From Megalobrama amblycephala (lineage: Eukaryota > Chordata > Actinopteri > Cypriniformes > Xenocyprididae): a stretch of DNA of 64,000 nucleotides. The position numbers and the translations under genes are program-made. The notes below the pieces were generated by a model. The model searched no databases. It was given only the letters and a program-made list of their open reading frames with translations, and was not told where the DNA came from. The stretch lies in NCBI RefSeq assembly GCF_018812025.1, contig NC_063045.1:52106079-52170078 (forward strand). Reading direction: 5' to 3'. This document shows positions 26,601 through 35,646 of this stretch, one piece after another (within the stretch, counting starts at the first letter, position 1; each line of letters starts with the position of its first letter).

Positions 26601-29600
26601 GGAAGTCTTGTGTAATTTCACAGGTTTTGGGTTCACCCGACCATGAATGAACATTTCTTAGGAGGCATTTACAACTTGCTGCTAATGGCACAAAAAAAAG
26701 AGGATGGAGGATGGCCGATATAAAGCTACATGATATCACACTATTTAATTTTAAAGATAGTAAAAACAACAAATGCATAACAATTGCTGAAATTAAATGT
26801 ATATTTACTTTACATATTTACTAAATTAGAAATTATTTTAAAGAATGAACATGGAAAAACATGGAAAAAAACTTTATAAAAATAAATCTGTAAAATAAAA
26901 TGGCAACTTCTTGATTCCGTAATCCTATTAAAGTATTTTAAAATAAATACATGCTTATTTAATGAATGAGAACATATAGCGTTCACCTTTCTATTACTAA
27001 TAATAACAGAAAAGCTTATAATACTTTTCGTATACCCTTTACTTTCTTTGTTTAACAACTCTGTCTAATAAATTATTAGTTAAACTGTTAAACAGAGACA
27101 GTAAACTAATGAAGACAGAGCTGCCGCTTCAAAATAAAAGTTCTAATTCCAAAACATCAGCCAAAAAGAAAAACTTATAACCCAATGGCGATATTTTTTT
27201 TTTAATTGCCAAACTGGCAATAATGACTGCAGTTACGCCCACTGAGTGGCAAAAGACTGAGTGGCAGCATTGGTTTTCAGCGTGAATGCCGCAAAAAACG
27301 CATCCAAAATGGGAAAAAGCTTTTTGCGATTGACTGTATGAATAGCTTTGACAAAATCTGAGATATATTTTTACAGAATGCCGAAAGCTACAGAAAAAAG
27401 AGGCAAATGGATTGCTGCAATTCACAGAAACAACTGGACTCCAGGCAGAGAAAAATGGATTTGCAGTTATTATTTTTTGTCAAAATGTTGGATTTTGGGG
27501 TAAAACCAAACCCTACTGTATTGTTAGATATTGAATTGACAACTCATCAATTAAATATTTACCATATTATATTCTGCATAATTTGGTGTTTTTAAATGAA
27601 CATGACAAAAACTATACAAGTTTTAGGGCTGGACGATATGACGATATACATAACGTTGATATAAGTGATCACTCCGATAAAGTGTTCACAGGCAGATTTG
27701 CTTTATGTATTTCCCCGGCTTCGAAATCAGGAACATATAAATGTCAGGAAACACTGGCTGCATGTCAATATCCATGGATTAGGTTTCTTTGACATGTTAT
27801 AAGGAACACTTTTGAGCCCAACCTTTAGTGTAATCGTTTGTTTTCGCAGTTTCCCCTATTAAATCCAGTCATGCAGCAGGTTCTTTTGCCACTCAGTCCA
27901 GCTGAGGGAGCAATGCATACCCTCTATATCAGTCGACCAATACATGAAAAAACGCAGCATTATTCTTTATATATTTTAAGAAGGGTGAACCATCATAATT
28001 GCGGTTCTGTGACATTAAAAACCCTTGTGTAAACCACAGGGTGCTGTCAGCACAATAATTAAACACCTCTACTACAAAAAGAACAACAACAACAAAAAAA
28101 CTTAAGAATAAAATATGTCAACCTTGTGACCCTAATCTACACAACATGAGATGGAAAGTCCAGAGTTCCCATTCACAAGGGCCAGATTTAAGGCACAGGG
28201 CCCCAGCCATTTCAATGAAACACTTAATCTGAGAGTTCAGCAAACTAAAGTCTTCACCTGACCAGCTTTCATCACAACCAGCCACAAAGATTTTCCAGCG
28301 CCGCCCGTGAGGCATTAAATACTAAATCTAAGTCATGGGATGCCCCACTGGATTATTGAAGCTACAGAAACAACAACACACTTTGTTCAGTTTTTCCCCC
28401 ATTTCTGTCTTGTTTCAGACAACAAAACACTGAGGAACTTTCAGCGTCAGTTTGTCCCAGACTCTGAAATGGAGAGGTTGAGTGGTAAAATTTAGTAGGT
28501 TAACAGGCCACTTAACTAGCACGGGAACAAACAAGCTAGTGTACGCTCAACTTTCCCTTATTAGGCAATTTGCAGCTGTTTCAAACAGCTAAAATGAAAC
28601 CGAAACATCAAGCATGACTTCATTCTGAATTCAATAAATCATGTTACACTGAACAAAAAAATGCTCTTCTGCTGGCAAACAAATGAATGATGTTCATGAG
28701 TGTGACAGAGGTCATCTGTAGTCCATAACAGTGGTCCGGTAGAACTTTGCCTCAAGCAGTAAGAGTGTCACAAGAGACTGTGTGACTGCCAAAGCAATTG
28801 GTGTCATAACCATTTCCAGTAAAATAAACTTCAGACAGGTGTGACAAGCTCAAACAACCCCCTATCATGTGATAGGGACTTCACATTTGGTTTCACATTT
28901 CAGTGTTTCTGGTAACAGTTTATTCCATTTTTAACAAAAGCAGAACTGAGGCCCATTGCATGAAGCTGGTTTCATTTGCTACCCAGGTAAATTTGTCTGA
29001 GCAAACTCTGGTTCAATCTTCAGAGTTAATCACAAACTCTGGATCAATCTTGAGTTGACAGAGAATGTTTATATTGAGTTTTGTGAGCATGGTGAACCTG
29101 ATCCAAAGAAGGTTTGATTTGTTTTGTCAACTCTAAACCTAATCTGAAACTCAGAGTTTGTTCAGCTAGCTTCGTGCAACAGGCCACAGGAGCTCAAGGA
29201 ACTACTAGGTCTGAAACCATTTCTTTACTAGCTTATGTCTAAAATTTAGTTAACTTGTATTCAGTATTGGACAAAAGCAATGCCTGCAGGGAATATTTGT
29301 TTTTAATGACCCAACAAGATTAAACCATCAAAAATGAGGAAACTACTGTATATTTTTATTTAAATATGACTGAAGAACTAAACACTTAATTTGGTTATCT
29401 GACAAAATTATTTGGCAAAAAGAGTCAACCTACAGCGACAGGTTTTATTTTACTATGCAAAATAAATGCATAGAAAAACAAAAAGCTCACAGAAGCTAAA
29501 AAAGCATATTAACTACAACATAATCAGTTATTAATTTTTCAAAGGTTCTCTCTTGTTTTTGCATGTGTTCATAACAAAGGGTGAAGATGTCAATTTTCTG

Positions 29601-31812
29601 TAACACTTTATTTTAGGGTCTTTTAACTAGTTGCTTATTAGCATGCATATTACTAAAATATTATTTAAAATAATACTATTTATTAGTACTTATTAAGCAC
29701 ATATTAATGCCTTATTTTGCATGACCTTATTCTACATTCTTAATCCTACCCAATACCCAAACTTAACAACTACCTTACTAATTATTAATAAGCAGATTGG
29801 GAGCAAATTAGGAGTTTATTAAGGGAAATAGGGAATAGTTTATATGTGTTCCCAAATTTTCCTATGCAGGACATCACTTTTGGCCACTACTGTATATGCA
29901 TTTAAAATTTACAGTCTGTCTTTCTCTTGAAAATGGATAAATATATTGATGACTCATCCTGCACTACACAGACTTTTGTCCAATCAGATGCTCTCAACAA
30001 TGAGAATGTCCCTTCCCCTCAAACTAACTGCTACTAGGTAGCAAAGCATCAATGATAGATGTGGTGTAGCTTTAAACAAAACAAAAAAATTAATATACAT
30101 CAATGATTATAAAATAATAATAAAAGTAGTAGTAATAATAATACTGTAAAATTATTACTACTAAATTGCAATATTGAACAAAATTAGAAATATTGCAATA
30201 TTTCACTGTAAAACAAAAGGAGGCAGGGAGCCTTTAAAGTTTCTCTTTTGTTGACAACATGTAGTTATCAAATAAGTGCTTTTCACTACAAGTTGGTGCA
30301 TGTTTGGTGCATGTTGCATTTGATAATTACACCAAGCCATATCACGATTTCGATTTGAATTAATCATAAAGCCCTGAATGAAACCCTGAAACATACACCC
30401 ATTACGAGCATCTATCTATGTATGCATTTGACAGCATCTATATTACTGGTATAAACTGCAGCAGGACATGGGAATATATACTAATGGCATAATTAGATTT
30501 AGAATATTCCCATAGCCATTAGTATATTCTCATGTCCTGCTGCAGTTTATACCAGTACATATTTTATATAAAAAAAAAAAAAATGCAATTTTAAATATTT
30601 AATTTGATGACGTATTATATTTTATAGCAAAGATTCAGTTCTTTCTGCAAGAAACCATACAACATACATAACTACAACATAACTCCAGCCCCATGTTTGC
30701 ACCATTAAGTAATGCAACATTTCCCGACACAGAATGCCAAGTCATCAACGGACACTGCTTAACAGGAAAACCTGTGATCCCCAAAACACTTCCTGAGAAC
30801 CAGTGATGAGATTAAACAGACGATTGCTTTAGGACATGGCTATCATTCCACATAACTGAGGTCTACACTCTCAGTTAGGACAGATTCAGAGCATGTAAGT
30901 GCACAGTGTGTATTACAACACTGCAACTGTTACAACACACACAATCACAGCCACTTCATAATGGCAATCTCAAGCATTACATCAGCACTACACGATATGC
31001 AATTTTTGCCTGAAATGTTTTAAAATCCTTAACTGCAAAGACTTTTTAATTAAAAAATAAAAGTATGTTAATACAAACTAAAAAAATAAAAATAAAAATG
31101 CATAATACCAACATAAACATAACTGTTTTCTCATCAATAATAAACTGTAACATGAAACCAAATGAACCAAACATTCGTAACAAGGGTTTTTCTTTGCAGA
31201 GCCCCCAAACAATGTGTGCCAATGAGGAAGTATGACATCATTTATAGTCACTTATGTCAGGGCTGTCAAAAAGCTGCAGTGCATTTGAGTTAAGCACAGC
31301 TCACTCCATAAGACAGCACCACCACTACCTTCCGAGCCAGTTTCAAGGTCTTTTAAGCATGAATAATAAATATTAGAATGCTGTCTGATCTGTTAGGCAT
31401 TTGTGTTTGAGTTTGGAGAGCCACAGTGACAAGACCACACTGCACTGTGAAACCTCTCTGCATATATTTCTGGTATATGAACAAGCCAGCGCTTTATTAT
31501 TAACACAGTCTCATTTGTTGCTTCTGACATTTCTATTTCAAACCCCACTGCATTCATAAATGTTGACCAAAGCTTGACTGGACATGGAGGCCCGGTGTTA
31601 TGATCATCCGGTGACATGTGACACATGCACAAAAAGATCCGCTAAATATTCACACTCAATAAGCACGCACATACGGAACATATGGCTGGATGCTGCAGGT
31701 GTACCTGTTGTGATGTGAGCTCCACATGCAGGACTCTGGAGGATGCTGCTCCGGGGTTGCTGCTGACAGCTCCAGCGGACACTGAGAGATCCCGACCGGC
31801 GATGGAGTTCAT
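447..31812 (-). CDS. uvrag: uvrag, UV radiation resistance-associated gene protein (5' part, 7 exons, partial)
   Basis: UVRAG is a subunit of the Beclin-1/VPS34 class III PI3-kinase complex II and promotes autophagosome maturation and endosomal fusion. Seven exons join in frame on the minus strand: 31812-31705, 25928-25811, 24247-24213, 17093-16932, 16117-16043, 15867-15782 and 552-447. They total 690 nt and encode residues 1-230. All have AG acceptors and GT donors, and split codons close correctly. Recognised family segments are [41 protein letters not shown] and the coiled-coil start [19 protein letters not shown]. The human protein is about 699 residues, so about two thirds of the product lies left of the window. 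Residues about 25-150 match the C2 domain. Dgat2 lies upstream on the same strand. Identity is near certain; exon edges are read from sequence only. Confidence 0.93.
1984..2154 (+). mobile_element. tRNA-derived SINE
   Basis: Starts with an A-box-like TGGCCTAATGG and has a B-box-like GGGTTCGATTC at 2027-2037, then a body with GAGCAAGGCACCTAACACCC and CCCCGGGCGCCACAG. It ends in a TG run. This arrangement is the common cyprinid SINE type (HAmo-like, from memory). It is inserted in uvrag intron 6. It is not a functional tRNA: there is no complete cloverleaf. Confidence 0.75.
2155..2290. repeat. MITE-like interspersed repeat rich in AAGAACC/GGTTC
   Basis: Adjoins the SINE. GAAGAACCTTTTGTGGAA and GGTTCCATGGATGG recur in partly inverted form, typical of a small palindromic cyprinid repeat. 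Boundaries approximate. Confidence 0.5.
3400..4513 (+). mobile_element. 5'-truncated, degraded non-LTR retrotransposon (L2/CR1 type)
   Basis: Reverse transcriptase fragments appear in several frames: [20 protein letters not shown] and [14 protein letters not shown] near 3440-3590, FTDD (from FADD) at 3755-3766, and [16 protein letters not shown] near 3950-4000. The 3' end is CAATAAAGCTCTTTCTGAT with TGATTCTGAT tails, as in fish L2-like elements. Stops, frame shifts and missing blocks make it inactive. Coding direction is opposite to uvrag. Confidence 0.8.
4562..4911 (+). repeat. CACTACCATTCAAAAG-type DNA-transposon repeat, copy 1
   Basis: Begins CACTACCATTCAAAAGTT and ends near ACGCTAGTGTG, a decayed inverted terminal repeat. 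The internal GGATCATGTGACACTGAAGA is diagnostic and recurs at 41181-41620 and, inverted, at 51630-52005. Confidence 0.7.
5563..5598. repeat. perfect 15-bp hairpin with 6-base loop
   Basis: GCTAAGAAGTACAGC (5563-5577), TGACCT, GCTGTACTTCTTAGC (5584-5598). In uvrag intron 6. Confidence 0.8.
6770..7010. repeat. degenerate minisatellite of CACCCTAGCAACCA-like units
   Basis: Successive imperfect copies of (A)CACCCTAGCAACCACxTAG are seen, such as CACCCTGGCAACCATCT, CACCCTAGCAACACACCTAG and CACCTTGGCAACCACACAG. A common fish minisatellite type. Confidence 0.55.
10425..11445. repeat. unclassified ~1-kb interspersed repeat with internal duplications
   Basis: Two diverged copies of a roughly 250-bp unit (about 10430-10570 and 10681-10830) share ACTGAATATTG, TCTTCAGGCCAGG and GAAGTTTGGAGCAGATC. 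A second unit (about 11230-11303 and 11301-11366) repeats TTTAGGCCCTCTAAAATGCG. It ends in a TAA microsatellite and GGTGCTCGGGCCCTAA, a tail I associate with an abundant cyprinid repeat. A related piece lies at the window end. Confidence 0.6.
11363..11390. repeat. (TAA)n microsatellite
   Basis: Nine or so AAT/TAA trinucleotides at the 3' side of the ~1-kb repeat. Confidence 0.85.
12862..12940. repeat. very short TTAA-type MITE remnant
   Basis: About 80 bp between AGGAATAGTTCACACAAAA and TTGGGTGAACTATCACTTT, degraded ends of the TTAA-flanked family. The left TTAA is present at 12858-12861. Confidence 0.45.
13858..14290. repeat. probable interspersed repeat (unclassified)
   Basis: GC-richer block opening GGGTTAGTGACATCACTAAC and containing GGGGGCGAGGCCATGTTGGG. 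I recall similar sequence as a repeat in cyprinid genomes. Ends not defined. Confidence 0.4.
15782..15867 (-). CDS. uvrag: uvrag coding exon 6
   Basis: Encodes residues 167-194 plus two bases of codon 195. It contains [20 protein letters not shown], equal to human [20 protein letters not shown], in the linker before the coiled coil. Acceptor CCCACAG|GAG, donor CTGAG|GTGAGA. The following intron is 15.2 kb, the longest complete intron in the window. Confidence 0.93.
16043..16117 (-). CDS. uvrag: uvrag coding exon 5
   Basis: Encodes 25 residues (142-166), [20 protein letters not shown] and then DFDQK, which corresponds to human [20 protein letters not shown]. Phase 0 at both ends; acceptor TTCCTTCAG, donor AAG|GTATTG. 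The 5' splice site is weaker than the GTGAGT of neighbouring exons. Confidence 0.93.
16626..16820. mobile_element. half of a palindromic TTAA-type MITE
   Basis: TTAA at 16626-16629 followed by AGGATTAGTTCATTTTAAAA. The right part contains a hairpin: TATCCTGACGCATCCAGACT near 16746 pairs with GCCTGGATGCGTCAGGATA near 16800. The far inverted end is missing. Ends about 110 bp downstream of uvrag exon 4 donor. Confidence 0.6.
16932..17093 (-). CDS. uvrag: uvrag coding exon 4
   Basis: Encodes residues 88-141, from [14 protein letters not shown] to the end of the C2 domain ([18 protein letters not shown]). Both boundaries are phase 0: acceptor TTTTCAG|AAC and donor CAG|GTGAGT. Every human motif in this stretch ([20 protein letters not shown]) is retained. 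Confidence 0.95.
18020..18190 (+). mobile_element. SINE 3' portion with poly(A) tail
   Basis: B-box-like GGCGACCCGAGTTCAAGTCC is followed by a CT-rich body, GTCCTATCGCAATAAAGGC and an A18 tail (18172-18189). The 5' tRNA part is missing. The (CT)n inside is at 18088-18117. Confidence 0.6.
19306..20462. mobile_element. hAT-like non-autonomous DNA transposon with 8-bp target duplication
   Basis: Perfect 15-bp inverted ends TAGGGCTGCACGATT (left, 19306-19320) and its complement (right, ending 20462). Flanked by an identical 8-bp CTTTAGGG at 19298-19305 and 20463-20470, the hallmark of hAT insertion. Length 1157 bp; no transposase ORF, so it must have been mobilised in trans. It contains a long internal poly(A) run near the right end. 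In uvrag intron 3. Confidence 0.88.
20383..20425. repeat. poly(A) run inside the hAT-like element
   Basis: About 42 consecutive A residues some 37 bp from the right end. Likely length-variable. Confidence 0.9.
20587..20677. repeat. (TA)n(GA)n compound microsatellite
   Basis: About 34 TA units to 20655, then about 11 GA units. The open frame of YI repeats across it is an artefact. Confidence 0.95.
21905..22820. repeat. probable AT-rich interspersed repeat
   Basis: The right side, with AGAAAATGTAATTGTTTTAA and GACTTGAATTGCAGTGTA, and the left, with CTCAATTTTTTTAAGTAAAC, look like ends of a common cyprinid element. Ends and class not resolved. Confidence 0.35.
23127..23777 (-). mobile_element. 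partial inverted copy of the TTAA-flanked (piggyBac-like) element
   Basis: Reverse complement of 62217 to about 62880: it shares CTTTACAAAGTGTTCGTC, ACTCATTCAGAATC (as complement) and the terminal AGGGCACCTTTAA end. TTAA is present at 23774-23777. The other end has been lost or replaced near 23126. Confidence 0.75.
24213..24247 (-). CDS. uvrag: uvrag coding exon 3 (35-nt micro-exon)
   Basis: A 35-nt exon encoding [12 protein letters not shown] (residues 76-87, first codon split). The acceptor follows a pyrimidine-rich TTCCTTTTCCAG and the donor is TTG|GTGAGT. It aligns with human EFYRSEVIKNSL. It is too short to stand out as an open frame; the call rests on exact frame closure between exons 2 and 4. 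Confidence 0.9.
24307..24485 (+). repeat. CACTACCATTCAAAAG-type repeat, copy 2 (partial)
   Basis: Starts CACTATCATTCACAAG and continues with the CATTCAGCAAGGACACATTA and ATCAAAGAATCCTGAAAAA blocks, then breaks off. Lies 60 bp downstream of uvrag exon 3 acceptor. Confidence 0.6.
24622..24949. mobile_element. TTAA-flanked MITE (AAGCTGC ends)
   Basis: Left TTAA at 24622-24625 followed by AGCTGCTTTGCGTAA; right end TTACGCACTGCAGC followed by TTAA at 24946-24949. About 320 bp. Its right TTAA is also the left TTAA of the next element. Confidence 0.65.
24946..25753. mobile_element. long palindromic TTAA-type MITE with ~270-bp arms
   Basis: The left arm begins AGGATTAGTTCACTTCAGAA and the right arm ends with its near-perfect complement (…GAAGTGAACTAATTCTT). 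Pairing continues inward through GAAGGTCCAAATTGCAGTTT and its complement near 25600. The centre is about 25230-25500. The right TTAA has decayed to TCAA. It ends about 58 bp from the uvrag exon 2 donor. Confidence 0.8.
25811..25928 (-). CDS. uvrag: uvrag coding exon 2
   Basis: Encodes residues 37-75 plus the first base of codon 76: [20 protein letters not shown], then [19 protein letters not shown]. This is the start of the C2 domain and is highly conserved with mammals. The acceptor is CCCAACAG and the donor CGAG|GTGACT. A long inverted-repeat transposon ends only about 58 bases downstream of this donor. Confidence 0.94.
27377..27497 (+). pseudogene. possible THAP-domain fossil (transposase-derived)
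   Basis: An acceptor-like TATATTTTTACAG precedes an open stretch reading [33 protein letters not shown]. The order FPK…K.W..AI.R..W.P….ICS.(H)F is that of the second half of a THAP zinc finger, but the final histidine is tyrosine and the N-terminal cysteines were not found. THAP domains occur in P-element-like transposases and host genes. Opposite strand to uvrag. Speculative. Confidence 0.3.
27622..27680. repeat. hAT-like terminal fragment
   Basis: AGGGCTGGACGATATGACGA resembles one end of fish hAT MITEs. No matching inverted end was found within 1 kb, so it may be truncated. Confidence 0.4.
28950..29185. mobile_element. short inverted-repeat element (MITE)
   Basis: Left end GGCCCATTGCATGAAGCT; right end TAGCTTCGTGCAACAGGCC, its near complement. 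Internal CAAACTCTGGTTCAAT and CTAATCTGAAACTCAGAGTT also pair. About 236 bp. Confidence 0.6.
29600..29845. repeat. interspersed repeat (TAACACTTTATTTTAGGGTC type)
   Basis: Opening TAACACTTTATTTTAGGGTC and containing TTACTAATTATTAATAAGCA; I recall this as a common cyprinid repeat. Boundaries approximate. Confidence 0.5.
30446..30555. repeat. 110-bp imperfect hairpin
   Basis: The left arm 30446-30488 and right arm 30515-30555 are complementary apart from one mismatch and a two-base bulge, with a 26-base loop. The shared core is GGTATAAACTGCAGCAGGAC. No TTAA or longer terminal repeat is visible around it. Confidence 0.75.
31705..31812 (-). CDS. uvrag: uvrag coding exon 1
   Basis: Encodes residues 1-36, beginning [14 protein letters not shown] and ending [10 protein letters not shown], which matches the ALHVELPSQQ of the human protein just before the C2 domain. 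The ATG at 31812 has A at -3. The donor CAG|GTACAC is at 31705/31704, phase 0. The leader before HVEL is short and lacks the proline-rich stretch of mammals. Confidence 0.92.
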
Positions 31813-32250
31813 CCTTCTACGGTACCATAGGCGATAGCCTCATTCAGCCATACAACTCAACCCCATCAGCGAGAAACTCCCGGCACGAAGGTGTCAGATT
31901 CCGAGCTTTCTTCACAAGCGTGCAGATTTGTATTATAATGTACATTAAGCACACTAAACGCAGCTACTGAGGTACCCACGGCGGCATAAACAAAGTAAGT
32001 CTTGCCTAGGAAGCCATTACCGCGACCTTGATCGGCAAACCCTCGCTTCGTGCCTATTGGCTGAGGAAGCTGTCACTAAAGCATATGTTTGGTGACGTAA
32101 ATGAATACTATGAGTTGATTGGTGTAGAGCTTGTCAATTAAAAGGAAAAGGGCGGGAGGAGGCCTTTAGAAAGTCATGCTGCGCTCTGCGTTCGTACAAA
32201 TATGAGGAAGTGAGGGGCTGTGTTTGAGTAACGTGATCCCAACGGGCGGA
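31813..32250 (-). promoter_or_regulatory. uvrag: uvrag 5' UTR and promoter region
   Basis: CpG-containing DNA just upstream of the uvrag start, clearly richer in G+C than its surroundings. On the minus strand there are two CCAAT boxes (32060-32056 and 32122-32118). A CRE/ATF-like TGACGTAA lies at 32093-32100 and a GGGCGGG-type GC box near 32150. No TATA box is evident, which fits a housekeeping promoter. The transcription start is not determined. A four-codon upstream ORF lies at 31828-31817. Confidence 0.5.
31817..31828 (-). other. minimal upstream ORF (ATG + 2 codons + stop)
   Basis: Reading the minus strand, ATG GTA CCG TAG ends four bases before the uvrag start codon and is in a different frame. 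The upstream ATG has C at -3 and G at +4, a middling context. It matters only if transcription begins upstream of 31828, which cannot be seen here. Confidence 0.4.
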
Positions 32251-32483
32251 CCGCTCAATGAAGACCGTTTATTCTCCCATTCAAATGCATTATCTGGGTG
32301 AGAATTGCATTGATAATATAGCATAAAATATATAATGTGCAATAAAGCGGGCCTGTTCCACGTATTTATAAAACGACAAAGGTAGAGTGGGCTTAACGAA
32401 GATATATTTTTTTACGAATTATTTTTTTATTATTACGAATTCATTAATCGATATATAACTTTTATTAATAATCAATATATAAC

Positions 32484-32520
<37 letters not shown>

Positions 32521-33649
32521 GAAGTAGAAGTATCCATGAGGCACAAGAGGGCGCCATTGCCCAACTAATAAGCCAATTTATAACCTTTTCCTTCCTCCTT
32601 AAAAAATAAATTTAATATGAAAATGAAAATAAACATGAAATAAAAGGTGAAGCATTGCCCATAAAATTTAAATAAATGTCAATTATTGGTCAAAATTATT
32701 TTAAAGAATTTTGAAAAAAAAAAGTGACCTAGTTATTTTCTGTTCATTTTGAACGAATTGTTCATTTTATGTTTTTTGTTTGTTTTGTTTTTTTGTTTGT
32801 TTTTATTGCAATCAAAATTTAAAGAACATTGTATGTTAACATGTGTGAAGTCCTTACAGACTAAATTATTAATCATGCATAGGCCTACAACAGAGAAAAA
32901 TATAGCAAAAGTAAGAAAGAGAAAAGCGAAATAAATAAATAAATTAGATGTATAGGGTTAAACAAGACCATAATGGTTAAACAAATCATAAAAGTTCATA
33001 GATTCATAACTTTTCGCAATTTTAAGGCCTCAGTTTATAGGGCTACATTCGTGAAATGAACATTTTAACATAAAAAGTAAACAATTAGTGACCTAGATAA
33101 ATAATCAATATTTTTTTTTCATGGCTGTGTGCCCCACCTCACTAATATAAGCCAATCAAATGCAAGGTCCCAGACAGTTACACTTTTGTGCCCAAAAGAG
33201 GAGGCACCTTACAGTTTGTGGGCCCTAGCAATTGATTTTGTCCACTCTAGGACATGTGTTGCTTTGTTAATATGTCAGAGACTTTACATGCTTGATGCTA
33301 CTTGAGAAATCCTATAATGTAGGCTACCATAAACATATCCTGGGTTTGTATGTGAATGTGAATTACAATGTGTTATTTGGTTTATTAAATGCATATTTGA
33401 TTTTTTACAAAAGTAAAATAAACATTTATTATGTTTCATTTGTGAAGGGAATATTGATTTTGTCATACAGCCTTATTGATTGAAGAACTATCTTACATAA
33501 CCCATGGACTTTGGACTAATAATCTGTAACTGTTGCATACATCTCTCATTTAAAAAAACAAGACTGGGTTTAAAGACAGGAATAAGAGAACATGCTGTTA
33601 GTGTCAATCAAAGAGAGTGTTGTGGCTCAAAACAAGACAGCACATAGTA
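32251..33649. other. uvrag-dgat2 intergenic DNA
   Basis: AT-rich spacer between the uvrag promoter and the probable dgat2 3' end. It contains a (TTA)n run at 32479-32517 and no supported gene. Short open frames here are low-complexity. Confidence 0.6.
32479..32517. repeat. (TTA)n microsatellite
   Basis: About 12 ATT/TTA units in the uvrag upstream flank. Confidence 0.9.
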
Positions 33650-34891
33650 GTACTTTTCCATAAATGTTTATTCTGAAAATATACAAAAGTTTAATTTAAA
33701 GAATCAGGATTTCATGGACATCAGTGAAGGCTGATATAAGGATGGACACTGCAGCATTTATTGCATATTCACAACTTAAAAGGCGATAAGTCACAATCCT
33801 TGGTTAAATGTCAGCATGTAATTGCTTATTATCCACCAATCAAGAGCTGCAGGTCCCCTGAATCCATTTAAATACAAAATCACTATAAAAACTTTATTCT
33901 CTCAGGTTAAATATGATTGCATACATGTACATACATTTTGGCACTTGAATTCAGGTTAATTGCTATTGAAAAAAAGGCTTGTTTGATTTGGCTTGCAAAC
34001 ACATGTCTCTCCAGCATTTGCTTTTGAAATAAAGGCCTGATCCTTGTAACTGGGACAAAATGTTGATGTCATGTAAGGCTACATGGTGAAAACTGATCTT
34101 ATTTAAAGGCTACAACCTCAGGTAAACTATTTGCTTGAGCTTAACAAAGCATGTATGTGCAACTTATATATGCAAAATTAATACTTCTGTGGTAAATTAT
34201 CAATAGTGTTACAGAAAAATGACCAGCATTCATTAGTATTCTGATAATACTGTACCATCACACATTAACAAGTATTCATTATCATCTTCACCTTCTAAAA
34301 TTCACGTTTAACTCCTCTTTTACCTTCGAGCTATGATCAAACGGGATCATTTTCTTACAAGCAACTTATTCCAACTTATTATTCCAACAACTGAATCACA
34401 GTTTTCCTTTTTGGTTAGTTTCTATATAACGGAAGGCCAAAATCAACCTCTACTCTTTGGTTACACAACCACCCTTTGGCTTTTTAGTAAGGCAAAACTC
34501 CCAATAATTGCATTGCTTGTGCATTAAAAATAATATAATGGGGCAAACACTTATATCTAGTACAGAATTTTAATTAAATACATTACTTGTAATATATATA
34601 TATTGCCATATATTGAGGAATATACGTCCACCAGCTGAGAAATCTAGATTATACTTGGCAGCAGTCTGCAAAGTACAGTATTTATTGCGGATTGCCACCC
34701 AGTGGCGATGAGCAGAAGTGACACAGGCTAGGTTCCCTGAATCCCGTGTACATATCAGTACAGTATACAGTATTGAATGAACAGAAACCGTATTGATTTC
34801 CTTCACCTTCTCTTAACAGGCACTTTGGTTGGGAGGCAGATGTTCCAGAGTGTTCTTTTATAAAGTTATTATTATTCCTCAATGCTTTCTT
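33650..34891 (-). other. dgat2: probable dgat2 3' UTR with polyadenylation signal
   Basis: Downstream of the dgat2 stop on the minus strand. An AATAAA reads at 33672-33667, about 1.2 kb after the stop, and would place the cleavage site near 33650. No open frame of interest lies in this stretch. An earlier AATAAA-like site near 34680 is a possible alternative. Transcript ends are inferred. Confidence 0.35.
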
Positions 34892-35046
34892 TCATTGAAT
34901 TAGAAGGGTGTCACTCTCATTTAGACCAAAACGAGTCTTGTAATTGTCAAAGAGAGACTTGAGGGACCTGATGTACATGGCATGGTACATATCTATGACG
35001 TCCTGACTCGGCTCCTCAATTTTTGGAACTGTGATGGGTTCACCAA
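34892..35046 (-). CDS. dgat2: dgat2 coding exon 8 with stop
   Basis: 155 nt encoding (V)GEPITVPKIEEPSQDVID, MYHAMYIRSLKSLFDNYKTR and FGLNESDTLLIQ, then TGA at 34894-34892. Acceptor CTTCTACAG. Same length as the last coding exon of mogat2. Confidence 0.95.
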
Positions 35047-35412
35047 CTGTAGAAGAGAAAAATATTTTTTTAAAGTTCATCCACAGTACATTAAACGCTA
35101 GTTAAACCAAGATCATGTCAACAAATGTCTAAATTTTAACCATTAATGAGCTTCTGATGTCAGCAAATATCGACCGTAAGCCGAAAGAGCAGTTCTATCA
35201 ACATAGAGACTGTCCTTGAACTGTATAAAACTATTTTTAGGAATGTCCCGTTATAACCTATGCAGCATTTTTTAATGCCAGTTTAAAGTAGAACTTCTAG
35301 TAGAATTTAAATATACTAGTGCTGTCTAACTGATTAATCGCAATTAATCACATTCTAACATACAATTTTGAGTTTATATAATATGTGTATATATATTAGA
35401 TATATAGATATA

Positions 35413-35444
<32 letters not shown>

Positions 35445-35593
35445 CTGTACACATATATTTATATATGTATAATTGCAATTAATCAATTTGACAGCACATA
35501 TATACATAGGATTTAAAGGATATAAACATATTAAATATATTTAAATACCAGCATGAAACCTCAGGTTTCAGGTTTCATATATATATATTTTTT

Positions 35594-35646
<53 letters not shown>

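Larger units (their letters stand above)
25929..31704 (-). other. uvrag intron 1 (5.8 kb)
   Basis: Holds a possible THAP-domain fossil on the plus strand (27377-27497), a hAT-like terminal fragment (about 27622-27680), a MITE (28950-29185), a common cyprinid-type repeat (about 29600-29845) and a long imperfect hairpin (30446-30555). The rest is AT-rich sequence with no visible gene. Confidence 0.7.
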
